From: Bacteroidota bacterium | GTDB lineage: Bacteria; Bacteroidota; Bacteroidia; Bacteroidales; VadinHA17 | Length of the DNA: 53,135 bases | Reading direction: 5' to 3' | Assembly (NCBI GenBank): GCA_011049175.1 | Contig: DSCJ01000113.1 | Span: forward strand, 1 to 53,135 | Shown: piece by piece, positions 25,433 through 34,791 of the stretch | How the letters are laid out: every line of letters starts with the position of its first letter | Position numbering within the stretch: the first letter of the stretch is position 1 | The notes under the pieces: model-generated | Databases searched by the model: none | Told to the model about the DNA's origin: nothing | What the model saw: only the letters and a program-made list of their open reading frames with translations | Translations under genes and position numbers: made by a program

Positions 25433-27190
25433 ATGACAATGAAAAGAATTACATATCTTTTGATAGCAATGGCCCTGATATTTCAGGGTTGTGAGGAATA
25501 CCTCGACAAGGTGCCGGAGTCTGCGGGTATGACGGAAGAGGATGTTTTTACCGATTATCTGAATTACAGGAAGTTTGAAGACAGAATGTACAAAGATATG
25601 CTAGACCCCCTCCATCAGTTCGATTATACGCAGATAGCCGCACTCTGTGACGAGGGATACAATACATCCGACTGGGAAACCATGCCGATTGCCCAGGCGG
25701 GTGACTGGCTGCGCTCATACAATACCGGCCAGGCGCTGCAGTTTTATGCGGTGTGGAATGCCTGGGAGAGCATCCGCATAGCGAATATTTCCATTCAGAA
25801 TATTCCCATGCTGGAAGAAAGCGGAAATGCCACCCAGGAGCAGATCAACCAGCTAAAAGGGCAGGCACATTTCATGCGGGCATGGTATTATTTCGAATTC
25901 CTGAGAAGGCAGGGAGGCATGCCCTATATTACCCGACCTCTGAAGGGAACGGACAATTTTGCCCTTCCAAGGCTTTCCTATCATGAAACGGCCCTGAAAA
26001 TTGCTGCCGACTGTGATACGGCTGCCTCGTTGCTGCCGCTTGAGTGGGATATGGCTCATCTGGGCCGTCCGACAAGGGGCGCTGCCATGGCATTGAAGGC
26101 ATCGACCCTCCTGTTCGATGCCAGTCCCACGAACAATCCTTCAAATGATGCTTCACGGTGGACCGCTGCTGCAGAAGCAGCCTGGGAAGTGATTGAACTG
26201 GCGAGGAACACCGGGATATATAAGCTGATGGAATCAAAAGGGACTGATGAGATAAAATATATGACACCGGGAGGGGTGGAAACCATCGAGTATCCCAGTG
26301 GTTTCGACAGCATATTTATGTATACACCTTATAATGAAGAGATCATCTGGGAATTTTATGCACGGGTAAACAACGGGGGAACACACAACCCGTTTACCGT
26401 GGCCAGCCTCTCTTCCCCGAGCATTATCCAGGGGTTCAGCCCTTCACAGAACATTGTGGAAATGTTTGAAACCGCGAACGGGCTTGCGATTGAAGATGAT
26501 CCGGGTTATGATTCCCAGGATCCCTGGGTTGACCGTGATCCCCGGTTTTATCATTCCATTTTGTTCAATCAGGAGAGATGGACCAGCAAAACCGATCTGT
26601 ATCTGGAGCTGTGGGAAGGTGGAAGCGAACGGATCAATGAACCCCATTACAGCAAAACGGGTTACCTGGCCCGCAAGTTCTGGGGCAAGAATGTGGATTC
26701 CTGGTCGGGAGCCCCGGCACCGTATACGCACAGCATCTTTTTCAGGTATGCGGAAATCCTTTTGATGTATGCCGAAGCCGCCAATGAAGTGGGTGGTCCG
26801 AACCATGTGATCTCGGGAGCCGACATGTCGGCCGTGGAGGCGGTAAATATGGTAAGGGCAAGGGTGAATATGCCGGAAGTAAATGCCATGTACCTGGGAA
26901 GTAAGGAAAGTTTTCGTGAAAGGATCAAGAATGAGCGGGCGGTAGAACTCTATCTGGAAGGAAAACGGTTATTCGATCTTTCACGGTGGGGTGATGCTCA
27001 CAAAATGAAACACAAAGCCATTTACGGTATTTCCCTTACCGAGGATCTGTCAAAACCAACCGGGTTCATCATCAACCGGACAACCGATCCTGTTTTTGTG
27101 CTGACATTTGAGCAAAAGCATTACAGATGGCCCATTCCAACACAAGATGCCCTGATGTTTGAAGAATTTGAACAAAATCCCGGCTGGTAA
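25433..27190 (+). CDS. SusD/RagB-family surface glycan-binding lipoprotein (first pair)
   Basis: A 585-residue SusD-family lipoprotein that caps the SusC barrel and binds glycan at the cell surface. Lipobox FQGC gives the lipidated Cys20. The N-terminal YLDKVPE motif, the RAWYYFEFLRRQGGMPYIT helix region (TPR-like), the FFRYAEILLMYAEAANE segment and the C-terminal RWPIPTQDALMFEEFEQNPGW block are all family landmarks. It is full length without insertions, unlike the second SusD. The next SusC starts 47 bases after its stop, so both pairs are likely on one transcript. Confidence 0.97.
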   Translation: MTMKRITYLLIAMALIFQGCEEYLDKVPESAGMTEEDVFTDYLNYRKFEDRMYKDMLDPLHQFDYTQIAALCDEGYNTSDWETMPIAQAGDWLRSYNTGQALQFYAVWNAWESIRIANISIQNIPMLEESGNATQEQINQLKGQAHFMRAWYYFEFLRRQGGMPYITRPLKGTDNFALPRLSYHETALKIAADCDTAASLLPLEWDMAHLGRPTRGAAMALKASTLLFDASPTNNPSNDASRWTAAAEAAWEVIELARNTGIYKLMESKGTDEIKYMTPGGVETIEYPSGFDSIFMYTPYNEEIIWEFYARVNNGGTHNPFTVASLSSPSIIQGFSPSQNIVEMFETANGLAIEDDPGYDSQDPWVDRDPRFYHSILFNQERWTSKTDLYLELWEGGSERINEPHYSKTGYLARKFWGKNVDSWSGAPAPYTHSIFFRYAEILLMYAEAANEVGGPNHVISGADMSAVEAVNMVRARVNMPEVNAMYLGSKESFRERIKNERAVELYLEGKRLFDLSRWGDAHKMKHKAIYGISLTEDLSKPTGFIINRTTDPVFVLTFEQKHYRWPIPTQDALMFEEFEQNPGW

Positions 27191-27237
27191 GCCTGATCTG
27201 AAAATAAAAGGTGCTAACAACTGAAAAACAAAGAATT

Positions 27238-30200
27238 ATGAATATAATGAAAAATCTGTTGATCTTTATGGTGCTTCTTGCCATGCAGGGTTTCGGGGCT
27301 CTGAATGCCCAGGAAGTACCCACGACCACTGTGACTAGTCGGGTGGTTGATGAGTCGGGCCAACCCCTTCCGGGTGTTGTGGTGAAATCCTTCAATCTGA
27401 AGAACACGGTCCTGACCGATGCCGCCGGAGAATTTTCCGTTCAGGCAACCACCGCTGAGGCTGACCATATTGTGGTTTCCGAAACAGGATATAATTTACT
27501 GGTTTATTCCATTGTCCCCGGACAGGAAGTTCCTGATGAAATAACTCTGATTAAAACCAGGGCCATCGATCCGCGTAATGAGGTATCACTGCCCTACGGT
27601 TCATTGAACAGCGACCGCACTGTGGGCGCGGTAAGTGTGATCACAGGGGAGGAACTGGAGTCCTTTCCGGCGGATAATTTGCTGGAAGCCCTGATGGGAC
27701 GGGTTCCCGGACTGGTGATCAATCAGTACGACTACTTTCCCGGCAGGGAATCGCTGGGAGCCTACATACGGGGAGTGGGAGCCGCCATATACATTGACGG
27801 CGTTTCCAGGGACCTTACCGGTTTGAATGCTTCTGACGTAGAGAAGGTGGAAGTGCTGAAAGATCTTTCAGGCCGTGCGGTGCTTGGTCTTTCAGGCGCC
27901 GGACCGGTGATCTGGATCACTACTAAGAAAGGGAACCAGTATAACCGGAGAATATCGGTTTCAGCCGAAACCGGTTTCAGAAACCCGACTACCCTGCCAC
28001 AGTACCTCGATGCCTACAACTACGCTACCCTGTTCAATGAAGCCCGGGAGAACGACGGCCTGAGCCCGAGATACACCCAGGATGAACTGGATGCATACCG
28101 TAACCAGAGTAACCCGGTGAGATACCCTGATGTGGATTATTACGATCTGTATGTAAAAAATTCGGCTCCTTTCTCCAGAGGCAATATCGGCTTCGAGGGA
28201 GGTGATGAAAGAGTGAATTATTACTCGGCATTCAACTATCTGACCTCACAGGGACTTGAATCAGTGGGGGAACTGTCGAAGAATGAAAGATACAAATTGC
28301 TGGGGAATGTGGATATCCGGCTGAATGATTTCATGAGACTGGGCGTCAACATTTCCGGTTCACTGAACAACCAGCGGTTTCCAAACGAAGGAGGAGGATC
28401 CGGAGTATTCAATATGTTCAACATCCTTTCTCAGTATCCTGCCAATGCCCATCCGGTGTATTTCGGCGATAAGCTGATCATCAGCGATAACTATCCGGTG
28501 AATGTAACCAATGAGCTGAAGTATTCAGGATTTGCCGAGGGAAAAATACTGAATGCCCAGAACTCGGCCAGCCTCGCCATCGACCTGAATGATGTGGTGG
28601 AAGGGTTGACATTGGATGCCCGGGCATCATTCGATGTTATGAACTACATTATTCACACGAAAGGGGGAACCGAAGCCCTGTACCGGCTGGAAAGGACCGG
28701 GACGGGTGCAGATACGGCTATTCTGGTTGTTCCAAAGGAAGTGGATGTGGATATGAGTGTTGGAAGCAACACGGTGGACCGCCGTACCGAGGCCATGACC
28801 TCGCTTAACTACGAAAAAGCATCGGGCAAGCATTCTCTATTGCTGAATGCCATATATTATATGGCGCTGCATGAATGGAGGGTAACCTCGGGCGATTACC
28901 AGCCCGACAAGTTGCAGGATATCTCTCTCAGGGCCAATTACAATTTTGACAACAAATACACCCTGGAGGCCGATCTTTCCTACACAGGAAGCATGAGATT
29001 GCCGGAAGGCGACCGGTTTACCCTCTTCCCCACCCTGGGAGCCTCCTGGATTGTCAGTAACGAGAGCTTTCTCAGCGGAAGCAGCCTGATTGACTACCTC
29101 AAGCTGCATACCTCTTTCGGGGTAATGGGAATAGGCGATTTCTACCTGGAGGGTTACAATCCCTATTACCTTTTCCAGACCCTCTGGAGCTCTGCCGGAT
29201 CGTGGGGACCTGGCATTCCCGGAAATTATGCAAAGGCTGCCAGTATTTATACCATTCTGCAGCACGAAACAACCGATTTTGTACTACCCAAAAGAAGATA
29301 TTTCAATGCGGGAATGCAGGGACAACTGCTTGACAAATCCATTACTTTCGAATTGAATTACTTCAACGAATATAATTACGACAAGATCTCGAACCGCCTG
29401 TACTCCCTTCCTTCCCTTGTTGGTACGGAATTCCTTCCGGCTACCAACTACGGCGAAGACAAGCGCTGGGGATTTGACGGAATGGTGCAGTATTCGGGAA
29501 GCAGCGGAGATTTCCGTTACTCTGCCGGCCTGAATGCCATGTACATCCGGGGAAAATACCTGGTGGTGGATGAGCTTGTTTCGCTGGAAGAGTACCGAAA
29601 ACTGGCAGGGAAAGACATGGATCTTTTCTGGATCTACCATGCCGAGGGGCTTTATCAGAGCGAAAGTGAAATTACCTCCCGGAATGTGAGTCAGGCCTGG
29701 GGAGAAGTAAAACCAGGGGATATACGATATGAAGACAAAAATGGCGACGGTGCAGTGGATGAAAAAGATGTGTATACTCCCGGAGCTCATAGCCCCCGCC
29801 TTTACTACGGCCTGAACCTGAACCTGAGCTACAGGCAGTTCAGCCTGTTCATTGCCGGGCAGGGAGTAGCCGACGGCGATGTACTCCTGTCATCCGACAG
29901 GTATTTCAGGATTAACGGAACCCGACAGAATTATTCGGAGCTGATGCTCGACCGGTGGCCCGTGACCGATGAGTTCCCGAGGCTTACCACCACGTCGAAC
30001 AACAACGTGCAGAACTCCACATTCTGGGTCAGAAATGCTGCCTATTTCAAAATAAAGAATGTGGAGCTGAGCTACCGGTTACCGACCACTGTTTCGCGCA
30101 GCCTGTCCATGGCCGATGCCCGTGTTTTTCTGCGGGGGACCAATCTGCTGGTTCTTTCCGGCCTGAATGAATACGGCGTGGATCCTGAAAACCTTAATGC

Positions 30201-30261
30201 GGGAATTACCGGATACCCTGTATTTAGAACCTATACTGCCGGCGTATCGTTTAGTTTTTAA
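27238..30261 (+). CDS. SusC/RagA-family TonB-dependent transporter (second pair, divergent)
   Basis: A 1007-residue SusC-family transporter. Signal peptide about 1-24 (ends LNAQ), then a CarbopepD_reg-like domain (SRVVDESGQPLPGVVV), plug and barrel. It departs from the norm: the VVVGYG motif before the plug is absent (replaced by an IDPRNEVSLPYG segment), although later plug landmarks (GRVPGLVI, AIYIDGV, VEVLKDLSGRAVLG) remain. The plug also seems to have a shortened loop around YIRGVGAAIYIDG. An in-frame GTG at 27211 would add nine residues; the ATG at 27238, just before a standard signal peptide, is preferred. It forms a pair with the SusD 19 bases downstream. Its divergence from the first SusC suggests a different cargo or a specialised size class rather than a recent duplication. 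Confidence 0.95.
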   Translation: MNIMKNLLIFMVLLAMQGFGALNAQEVPTTTVTSRVVDESGQPLPGVVVKSFNLKNTVLTDAAGEFSVQATTAEADHIVVSETGYNLLVYSIVPGQEVPDEITLIKTRAIDPRNEVSLPYGSLNSDRTVGAVSVITGEELESFPADNLLEALMGRVPGLVINQYDYFPGRESLGAYIRGVGAAIYIDGVSRDLTGLNASDVEKVEVLKDLSGRAVLGLSGAGPVIWITTKKGNQYNRRISVSAETGFRNPTTLPQYLDAYNYATLFNEARENDGLSPRYTQDELDAYRNQSNPVRYPDVDYYDLYVKNSAPFSRGNIGFEGGDERVNYYSAFNYLTSQGLESVGELSKNERYKLLGNVDIRLNDFMRLGVNISGSLNNQRFPNEGGGSGVFNMFNILSQYPANAHPVYFGDKLIISDNYPVNVTNELKYSGFAEGKILNAQNSASLAIDLNDVVEGLTLDARASFDVMNYIIHTKGGTEALYRLERTGTGADTAILVVPKEVDVDMSVGSNTVDRRTEAMTSLNYEKASGKHSLLLNAIYYMALHEWRVTSGDYQPDKLQDISLRANYNFDNKYTLEADLSYTGSMRLPEGDRFTLFPTLGASWIVSNESFLSGSSLIDYLKLHTSFGVMGIGDFYLEGYNPYYLFQTLWSSAGSWGPGIPGNYAKAASIYTILQHETTDFVLPKRRYFNAGMQGQLLDKSITFELNYFNEYNYDKISNRLYSLPSLVGTEFLPATNYGEDKRWGFDGMVQYSGSSGDFRYSAGLNAMYIRGKYLVVDELVSLEEYRKLAGKDMDLFWIYHAEGLYQSESEITSRNVSQAWGEVKPGDIRYEDKNGDGAVDEKDVYTPGAHSPRLYYGLNLNLSYRQFSLFIAGQGVADGDVLLSSDRYFRINGTRQNYSELMLDRWPVTDEFPRLTTTSNNNVQNSTFWVRNAAYFKIKNVELSYRLPTTVSRSLSMADARVFLRGTNLLVLSGLNEYGVDPENLNAGITGYPVFRTYTAGVSFSF

Positions 30262-30280
30262 TCCAATATAAACCGAAGTT

Positions 30281-32431
30281 ATGAAGCGAATAATCTTAAT
30301 ATGCTGGGCAATAGCAATGGTGGCAGTCGCATGCGACTATCTGGAACCCAGGCCCATTCAGCACCTCAGCACTGAGGAGCTGCTTGAAGCAGCCGATTAT
30401 GGCGAGGGATTGCTTTCAACGGCTTACCGGAATCTGTATCCCAGTTTTGAAATTACCTCCGAGTATTATACCGACAATGCGGTACCTTCCCTGGCCGGGA
30501 CCAATCTTCTGGCTCTGGGAGGGTGGACGGTGGAAAACAATCCCATTGGAAGCTGGGATCACTGGTATAATTCCATCAACTACTGCAATCATTATCTGGA
30601 ACTGGGTGGCGATCTGTTATACAGTGTATCCGACCCTGTTCTGAACAAAACCCTTCAGAAAAACCGCCGGGCCGAAGCCTTCTTCCTGAGGGCCTGGTAC
30701 CACTGGAAGCTTCTTCAGACCTACGGCGGATATGCCGACGGGGAATCGGAGGCCCTGGGCATCCCCATAGTGACCAAATCGTTGACCACAGAGGATGAGC
30801 TGGACCTTCCAAGAGACACTTACGAAGATGTGGTAGCCCAGATTGTGGAAGACCTGGATTCGGCCATTGCCGTGCTGCCACTGATGTACAACGGGGCCAG
30901 CCAGACCGATAACATCTCCAACCGGGGAAGGGCATCGGGCCTGGCAGCCATGGCCCTCAAGGCACGGGTGTACCTGTATGCCGCCAGTCCGGCTTACGGC
31001 CCGTCTTCTACGGCTCTGTGGGAAAGGGCTGCAGAGGCTGCCTATGAGGCAATCGAAGCTTCCGGAGGATTGACCAATTTGTCCTCATATGGTAATTTTA
31101 ATGATTTTAACAATTTCGACCATATCTGGATCCAGCCTCCCTACTCATCCAATGCACTTGAGAATACACATTATCCTCCGTCGTTATACGGTGACGGATC
31201 CTGCAACCCGTCGCAGAACCTGGTGGATGCCTTTCCGGCCGGTGACGGGTATCCTGTGGACGAAAGTACCGCTTTTGATCCGGATGAACCTTATTCCAAC
31301 AGGGATCCCCGGTTCGAAAGGTTTATTTTCTACAACGGGGACAATTACAACGGAACCTATATCCGGACTTACCAGGGGGGGCCCGATGCTCCCGGCGGTC
31401 TGTCGCAGGAAGGAACCCGGACCGGTTATTACATGAAAAAGCTGCTGAGCCGGAATGTGCGTCTGACTCCTGGTGATGTGACGAGCGATTACAAGTATTA
31501 TACCTATCTGAGCCGGGCCGAACTGTACCTGAATTTTGCCGAGGCGGCCAACGAAGCGGTGGGACCGACCGATGCCAGCCTGGGTTATTCTGCCAGGGAC
31601 GTACTGTCAATGGTCAGGCAACGGGCCGGGATCGATTCCGATCCATCCACTTCGGGATACCAGGATCAATATTTGGACGACCAGGCAGCGGCCGGGAAAG
31701 AGGCATTCCGGGATCTGGTGCACAACGAAAGAAGAATTGAACTCTGTTTTGAAGGTCACCGGTTCTGGGATATCCGAAGGCTGAACGAACCACTGAACCA
31801 TACCATCAAGGGAGTTGAAATTGCAGAGGATCCCGACCCGCCGGCTCCGGAAGTATCAAACATTGCCCTGGTATCGGAGGCATCAGCCGATTATGTTTCC
31901 CAGTGGTCAAGGCTTTCATACATCAACAACGGAACCACTTCGCTGCCTGCTTTCCACAACTGGTACAGTGGCGGGCAGTGGAGGTATGTCCAGTATGATT
32001 TCCCCTCCTATTTTAAGGTGTCAGGATCAAGCAGCACGTATTCTGTTGATAGTGTGGTGGTTTACTGGTGGGAAGAATGTCCTACCTGTGGTGTACAGTA
32101 TCCCGACAGCACCTATCTCGAAGCATGGGATGAAGGGGCAGGTGATTGGGTGGAAGTGTGGAGTGACTTTGACGGAATTACAGAAGATTACTGCCCGATC
32201 GTATTCACGCCTGCCATTCAAACCAGCCGGATGCGTCTGAACTTCCGGGATAATGCTTCATGCGGTATCAGGGAATTCGAAGTATACGGAGCGCAGATTG
32301 AACCGGCTGCATTTGAATACCAGGTGGTGAATGTGGAAAATCATACATTCCAGGATCACATGAGGTATGTGCCCCTGCCTTACTCGCAGACCCTGCTGAT
32401 GAGCAACCTGAAGCAAAACAGCGGATGGTAG
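30281..32431 (+). CDS. SusD/RagB-family lipoprotein with inserted discoidin-like domain (second pair)
   Basis: A 716-residue SusD-family protein, some 130 longer than the first SusD. Lipobox VAVAC gives Cys18. The SusD body (about 20-525) has the AFFLRAWYHWKLLQTYGG helix, the YLSRAELYLNFAEAANE segment and the ERRIELCFEGHRFWDIRR block. An extra domain of about 145 residues (527-670) then interrupts it. The normal SusD C-terminus follows (about 678-716, ending SNLKQNSGW). The insert resembles F5/8-type C (discoidin-like) carbohydrate-binding domains seen in other PUL proteins, with a WVEVW strand, cysteines in ECPTCG and a closing FRDNASCGIREFEVYG strand. A related domain occurs in the next gene. 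The insertion probably gives the SusD cap a second glycan-binding surface. Confidence 0.93.
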   Translation: MKRIILICWAIAMVAVACDYLEPRPIQHLSTEELLEAADYGEGLLSTAYRNLYPSFEITSEYYTDNAVPSLAGTNLLALGGWTVENNPIGSWDHWYNSINYCNHYLELGGDLLYSVSDPVLNKTLQKNRRAEAFFLRAWYHWKLLQTYGGYADGESEALGIPIVTKSLTTEDELDLPRDTYEDVVAQIVEDLDSAIAVLPLMYNGASQTDNISNRGRASGLAAMALKARVYLYAASPAYGPSSTALWERAAEAAYEAIEASGGLTNLSSYGNFNDFNNFDHIWIQPPYSSNALENTHYPPSLYGDGSCNPSQNLVDAFPAGDGYPVDESTAFDPDEPYSNRDPRFERFIFYNGDNYNGTYIRTYQGGPDAPGGLSQEGTRTGYYMKKLLSRNVRLTPGDVTSDYKYYTYLSRAELYLNFAEAANEAVGPTDASLGYSARDVLSMVRQRAGIDSDPSTSGYQDQYLDDQAAAGKEAFRDLVHNERRIELCFEGHRFWDIRRLNEPLNHTIKGVEIAEDPDPPAPEVSNIALVSEASADYVSQWSRLSYINNGTTSLPAFHNWYSGGQWRYVQYDFPSYFKVSGSSSTYSVDSVVVYWWEECPTCGVQYPDSTYLEAWDEGAGDWVEVWSDFDGITEDYCPIVFTPAIQTSRMRLNFRDNASCGIREFEVYGAQIEPAAFEYQVVNVENHTFQDHMRYVPLPYSQTLLMSNLKQNSGW
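31859..32290 (+). other. Inserted discoidin-like domain within SusD
   Basis: Residues 527-670 of the second SusD. The domain starts NIALVSEASADYVSQWS and ends at EVYG. It sits between the main SusD fold and its last 39 residues, so it is a true internal insertion rather than a C-terminal tail. It aligns by eye with 33201-33626 in the next gene, sharing the DYVSxW start and the FRD-x(2,3)-SCGI end. Confidence 0.75.
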
Positions 32432-32468
32432 AAAAGTTTCTCAAATGTTAATTTCAAAAAACAGAGAT

Positions 32469-33827
32469 ATGAAAAATACGGTTATTATCTTGATTCTGGT
32501 TGGCCTGTTTACCGTCAGCTGTTACGATGAGTTCAGGACCGATTTTCCCTATACGACGGTAGCTTTCTCAACCGCCACCGGAGGATTGACCACCCAGGGT
32601 GAACTGGGCCGGACCGTGGTCATGGGAGAGGGACTGAAGCTCGATTTCGGCGTTTACATTGCCGGCCTGCTCGAGAATGATAAGGAATGGTGGGTGGATT
32701 ATATGATCGATCCTTCATTGCTTGACGGAACCCCGTATGAGCTGATGCCCGCGGATTATTATACCCTCAGCAACGACAGCCGGATTACCATACCCAAAGG
32801 CGAATATGTGGGGAAAGTTACGTTAACCCTCGATTCCACCAGTTTTGTGAACGATCCCAGGGCTTCCGGTTTTAACCTGGCCCTGCCTATCCGGCTTACC
32901 GATACCAATGCCGATTCACTGCACACCACTCAAAGTACAAAAATCCTGGTGATTAAATACATCAATTACTATGATGGTTATTATGACCAGACGGGTACCT
33001 ATGAGACGGTAACCGATGCCAGTGAGCTGATTGGCAGCGGTTCGATCGACAATGTGATCAAAATGTCGACAGTTATGCTGGATACCGTGCTGGCCAACGG
33101 CATGATTTACATCGGATCGGATTATGCTGTGAAATATGTTGTAAATCCGGATAATACGGTTTCTATGGAAAAAACCCCTGTCGGCGAACCTGAAATCATC
33201 AACCTGGCTATGACGGCTATCCTTTCTACCGATTACGTGAGTTCATGGGAAAATATCGAGGCCATACGCGATGGCTACGAACCATCCAGCTCGGGAGATA
33301 AAGGACCAGGCGCTTTCGGGAACTGGCCCAGCCCGGGTGAATGGGGATGGGTCCAGTGTGAATGGCCCGACCTGCAATACATCAGCCAGTCGGATGTATA
33401 CTGGTGGACTGACGGGGGAGGTATTCAAATCCCTGAAGAGAGTTATATTGAATACTGGAATGTTGATACCGAGCAGTGGGAACTTGTCCCCAACCACAGT
33501 GGTTTCGGAGTAAATCCGGATATGTACAACATTACCACCTTTGATGAGGTGCTGACTAACAAGATCAGAATCCATTTCCGGGATGATGTGGAATCCTGCG
33601 GTATTCTGGAATGGAAAGTGTGGGGATACATGGCTGCCGTTAATCCCGAACAGGCCCGGATCTCTGCTGTTACACCCACGGGTGAATGCATCTGGGATCC
33701 GGAAACCAGCACATACCATCTGGAGTACCGGATCGATTATGAGGGCATGGATTATCATACCAATGTGAATACCCAGCTGGTGTGGAGGAACCGCATCAGG
33801 GACGGAGTGAACGAGTGGAGAAGGTAA
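32469..33827 (+). CDS. Surface glycan-binding lipoprotein, DUF1735/BT_3987-like with inserted discoidin-like domain
   Basis: A 452-residue lipoprotein (lipobox TVSC, Cys18). The N-terminal domain (about 20-165) matches DUF1735/BT_3987-like folds: YTTVAFSTATGG start, ITIPKGEYVGKVTL and LALPIRLTDTNADS strands. The C-terminus ends in LVWRNRIRDGVNEWRR, the closing block of the DUF4361-type domain in such surface glycan-binding proteins. Between the start of that domain (about 180-243) and its end (about 390-452) lies a discoidin-like insert (245-386). An in-frame ATG at 32445 would add eight residues; the ATG at 32469 directly before the lipoprotein signal is preferred. It follows the second SusD by 37 bases and likely helps it capture glycan at the surface. 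It is the last gene before the strong hairpin at 33849. Confidence 0.9.
   Translation: MKNTVIILILVGLFTVSCYDEFRTDFPYTTVAFSTATGGLTTQGELGRTVVMGEGLKLDFGVYIAGLLENDKEWWVDYMIDPSLLDGTPYELMPADYYTLSNDSRITIPKGEYVGKVTLTLDSTSFVNDPRASGFNLALPIRLTDTNADSLHTTQSTKILVIKYINYYDGYYDQTGTYETVTDASELIGSGSIDNVIKMSTVMLDTVLANGMIYIGSDYAVKYVVNPDNTVSMEKTPVGEPEIINLAMTAILSTDYVSSWENIEAIRDGYEPSSSGDKGPGAFGNWPSPGEWGWVQCEWPDLQYISQSDVYWWTDGGGIQIPEESYIEYWNVDTEQWELVPNHSGFGVNPDMYNITTFDEVLTNKIRIHFRDDVESCGILEWKVWGYMAAVNPEQARISAVTPTGECIWDPETSTYHLEYRIDYEGMDYHTNVNTQLVWRNRIRDGVNEWRR
33201..33626 (+). other. Inserted discoidin-like domain within the glycan-binding protein
   Basis: Residues 245-386. It starts NLAMTAILSTDYVSSWENIE and contains GPGAFGNWPSPGEWGWVQCEW, a YWWTDGGGIQIPEESY strand pair and the end block FRDDVESCGILEWKVWGY. 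It is closely patterned on C-terminal discoidin-like modules of Bacteroidota glycosidases. It is flanked on both sides by parts of one DUF4361-type domain. Confidence 0.75.
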
Positions 33828-33848
33828 CCTTTTCAGTGAAATTTACCC

Positions 33849-33887
33849 TTTACAGGAAGGACTGCAACCGGCAGTCCTTCCTGTAAA
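33849..33887 (+). terminator. Long perfect stem-loop closing the SusCD operon
   Basis: A perfect 17-bp stem (33849-33865 with 33871-33887, loop AACCG) starts 21 bases after the glycan-binding protein stop. There is no long T-run behind it (ACTTCACC follows), so it may be a partial terminator or an RNA stabiliser that keeps SusCD message high relative to the enzymes downstream. The remaining bases to 34083 hold no gene; an AT-rich stretch just before 34084 may carry a promoter. Confidence 0.7.
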
Positions 33888-34083
33888 CTTCACCTCCCTG
33901 CTGTTGTTTCCAGCATACATGTCCTGTGAAAGGATAAAAACTTCGACCGGTACTTTGTCATATTGTTCAGAACCTCCTGCTTCCTGCACTTTTCAATCAT
34001 CCTGAAATGCCAGCAAATAATACCAGGCAGGGTGAAGTTTTACGGCAGGCAATAGCAAATGTTAATTTAACTAAATATATATC

Positions 34084-34791
34084 ATGATGAAAATGTGTAT
34101 GAGTATGTTCATTCGAAGATTTTTATCCTTATTATGCGGGTCCTTCCTTTTTACTTTTCTGGTTTCACTGAACGGAGCGTATGCCCAGGTCCATGTGTCC
34201 GACAGCATTCCCCAGTATCTTTTCAGTGATTTTGCCACCGGTGTGGTGGTGAAAAAAAACGGGGAGAAAATAGCTACTTCTCTGAATTACAATATCATAA
34301 CAGAGGAAATGATCTTCCGGGAGAACGGCCGTTATTTAGCACTTTCTGGAACCGATGAGATTGATTCCGTGTATCTGAATAACATGGTTTTCATACCTGC
34401 CGGGAAGGCTTTCTATGAACTGGCTGTGGACGGGCCCGTTAAGCTTTTTGTCCAGTTTTCGGGAACGGTGAGAGTGGAAGGAGAAGATGTGGGTTACGGT
34501 TCCACTTCGCAGACCAGCCGGGTTACGAACCTCAACTCACTGATCAGCAGCGGCGCCGTATACAGTATGGATCTGCCGGAAAATCTGGTTATGTCAAGGT
34601 ACATTACCTATTATGTGGAACACAACGGAAAAAGGAAACGTTTTGTGAATGAGAGGGCTTTCCTGCGGAATTTCAGAGAATACCGGGAGGAGCTGGAGAA
34701 ATATATTGAGTCGAATCACATTCAGTTCGATCGCTACAACGATGTGGTAAAACTGGTGCATTTCCTGAACGGGATGTATGGTGGGCTCTGA
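34084..34791 (+). CDS. Secreted protein of unknown function
   Basis: A 235-residue protein with a signal peptide (hydrophobic core FLSLLCGSFLFTFLVSL, cleavage likely after AYA at about residue 35). The mature part begins with beta-strand-like segments (TGVVVKKNGEKIATSLNYN, GTDEIDSVYLNNMVFIP) and ends in a charged helical region (FRNFREYREELEKYIES). I do not recognise a family. It sits between the SusCD operon and the sulfatases with gaps of more than 250 bases on each side, so it may have its own promoter. Multiple Met codons near the start (residues 1, 2, 4, 6 and 8) leave the exact start open. A PUL-related envelope role is only a guess from position. Confidence 0.7.
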   Translation: MMKMCMSMFIRRFLSLLCGSFLFTFLVSLNGAYAQVHVSDSIPQYLFSDFATGVVVKKNGEKIATSLNYNIITEEMIFRENGRYLALSGTDEIDSVYLNNMVFIPAGKAFYELAVDGPVKLFVQFSGTVRVEGEDVGYGSTSQTSRVTNLNSLISSGAVYSMDLPENLVMSRYITYYVEHNGKRKRFVNERAFLRNFREYREELEKYIESNHIQFDRYNDVVKLVHFLNGMYGGL

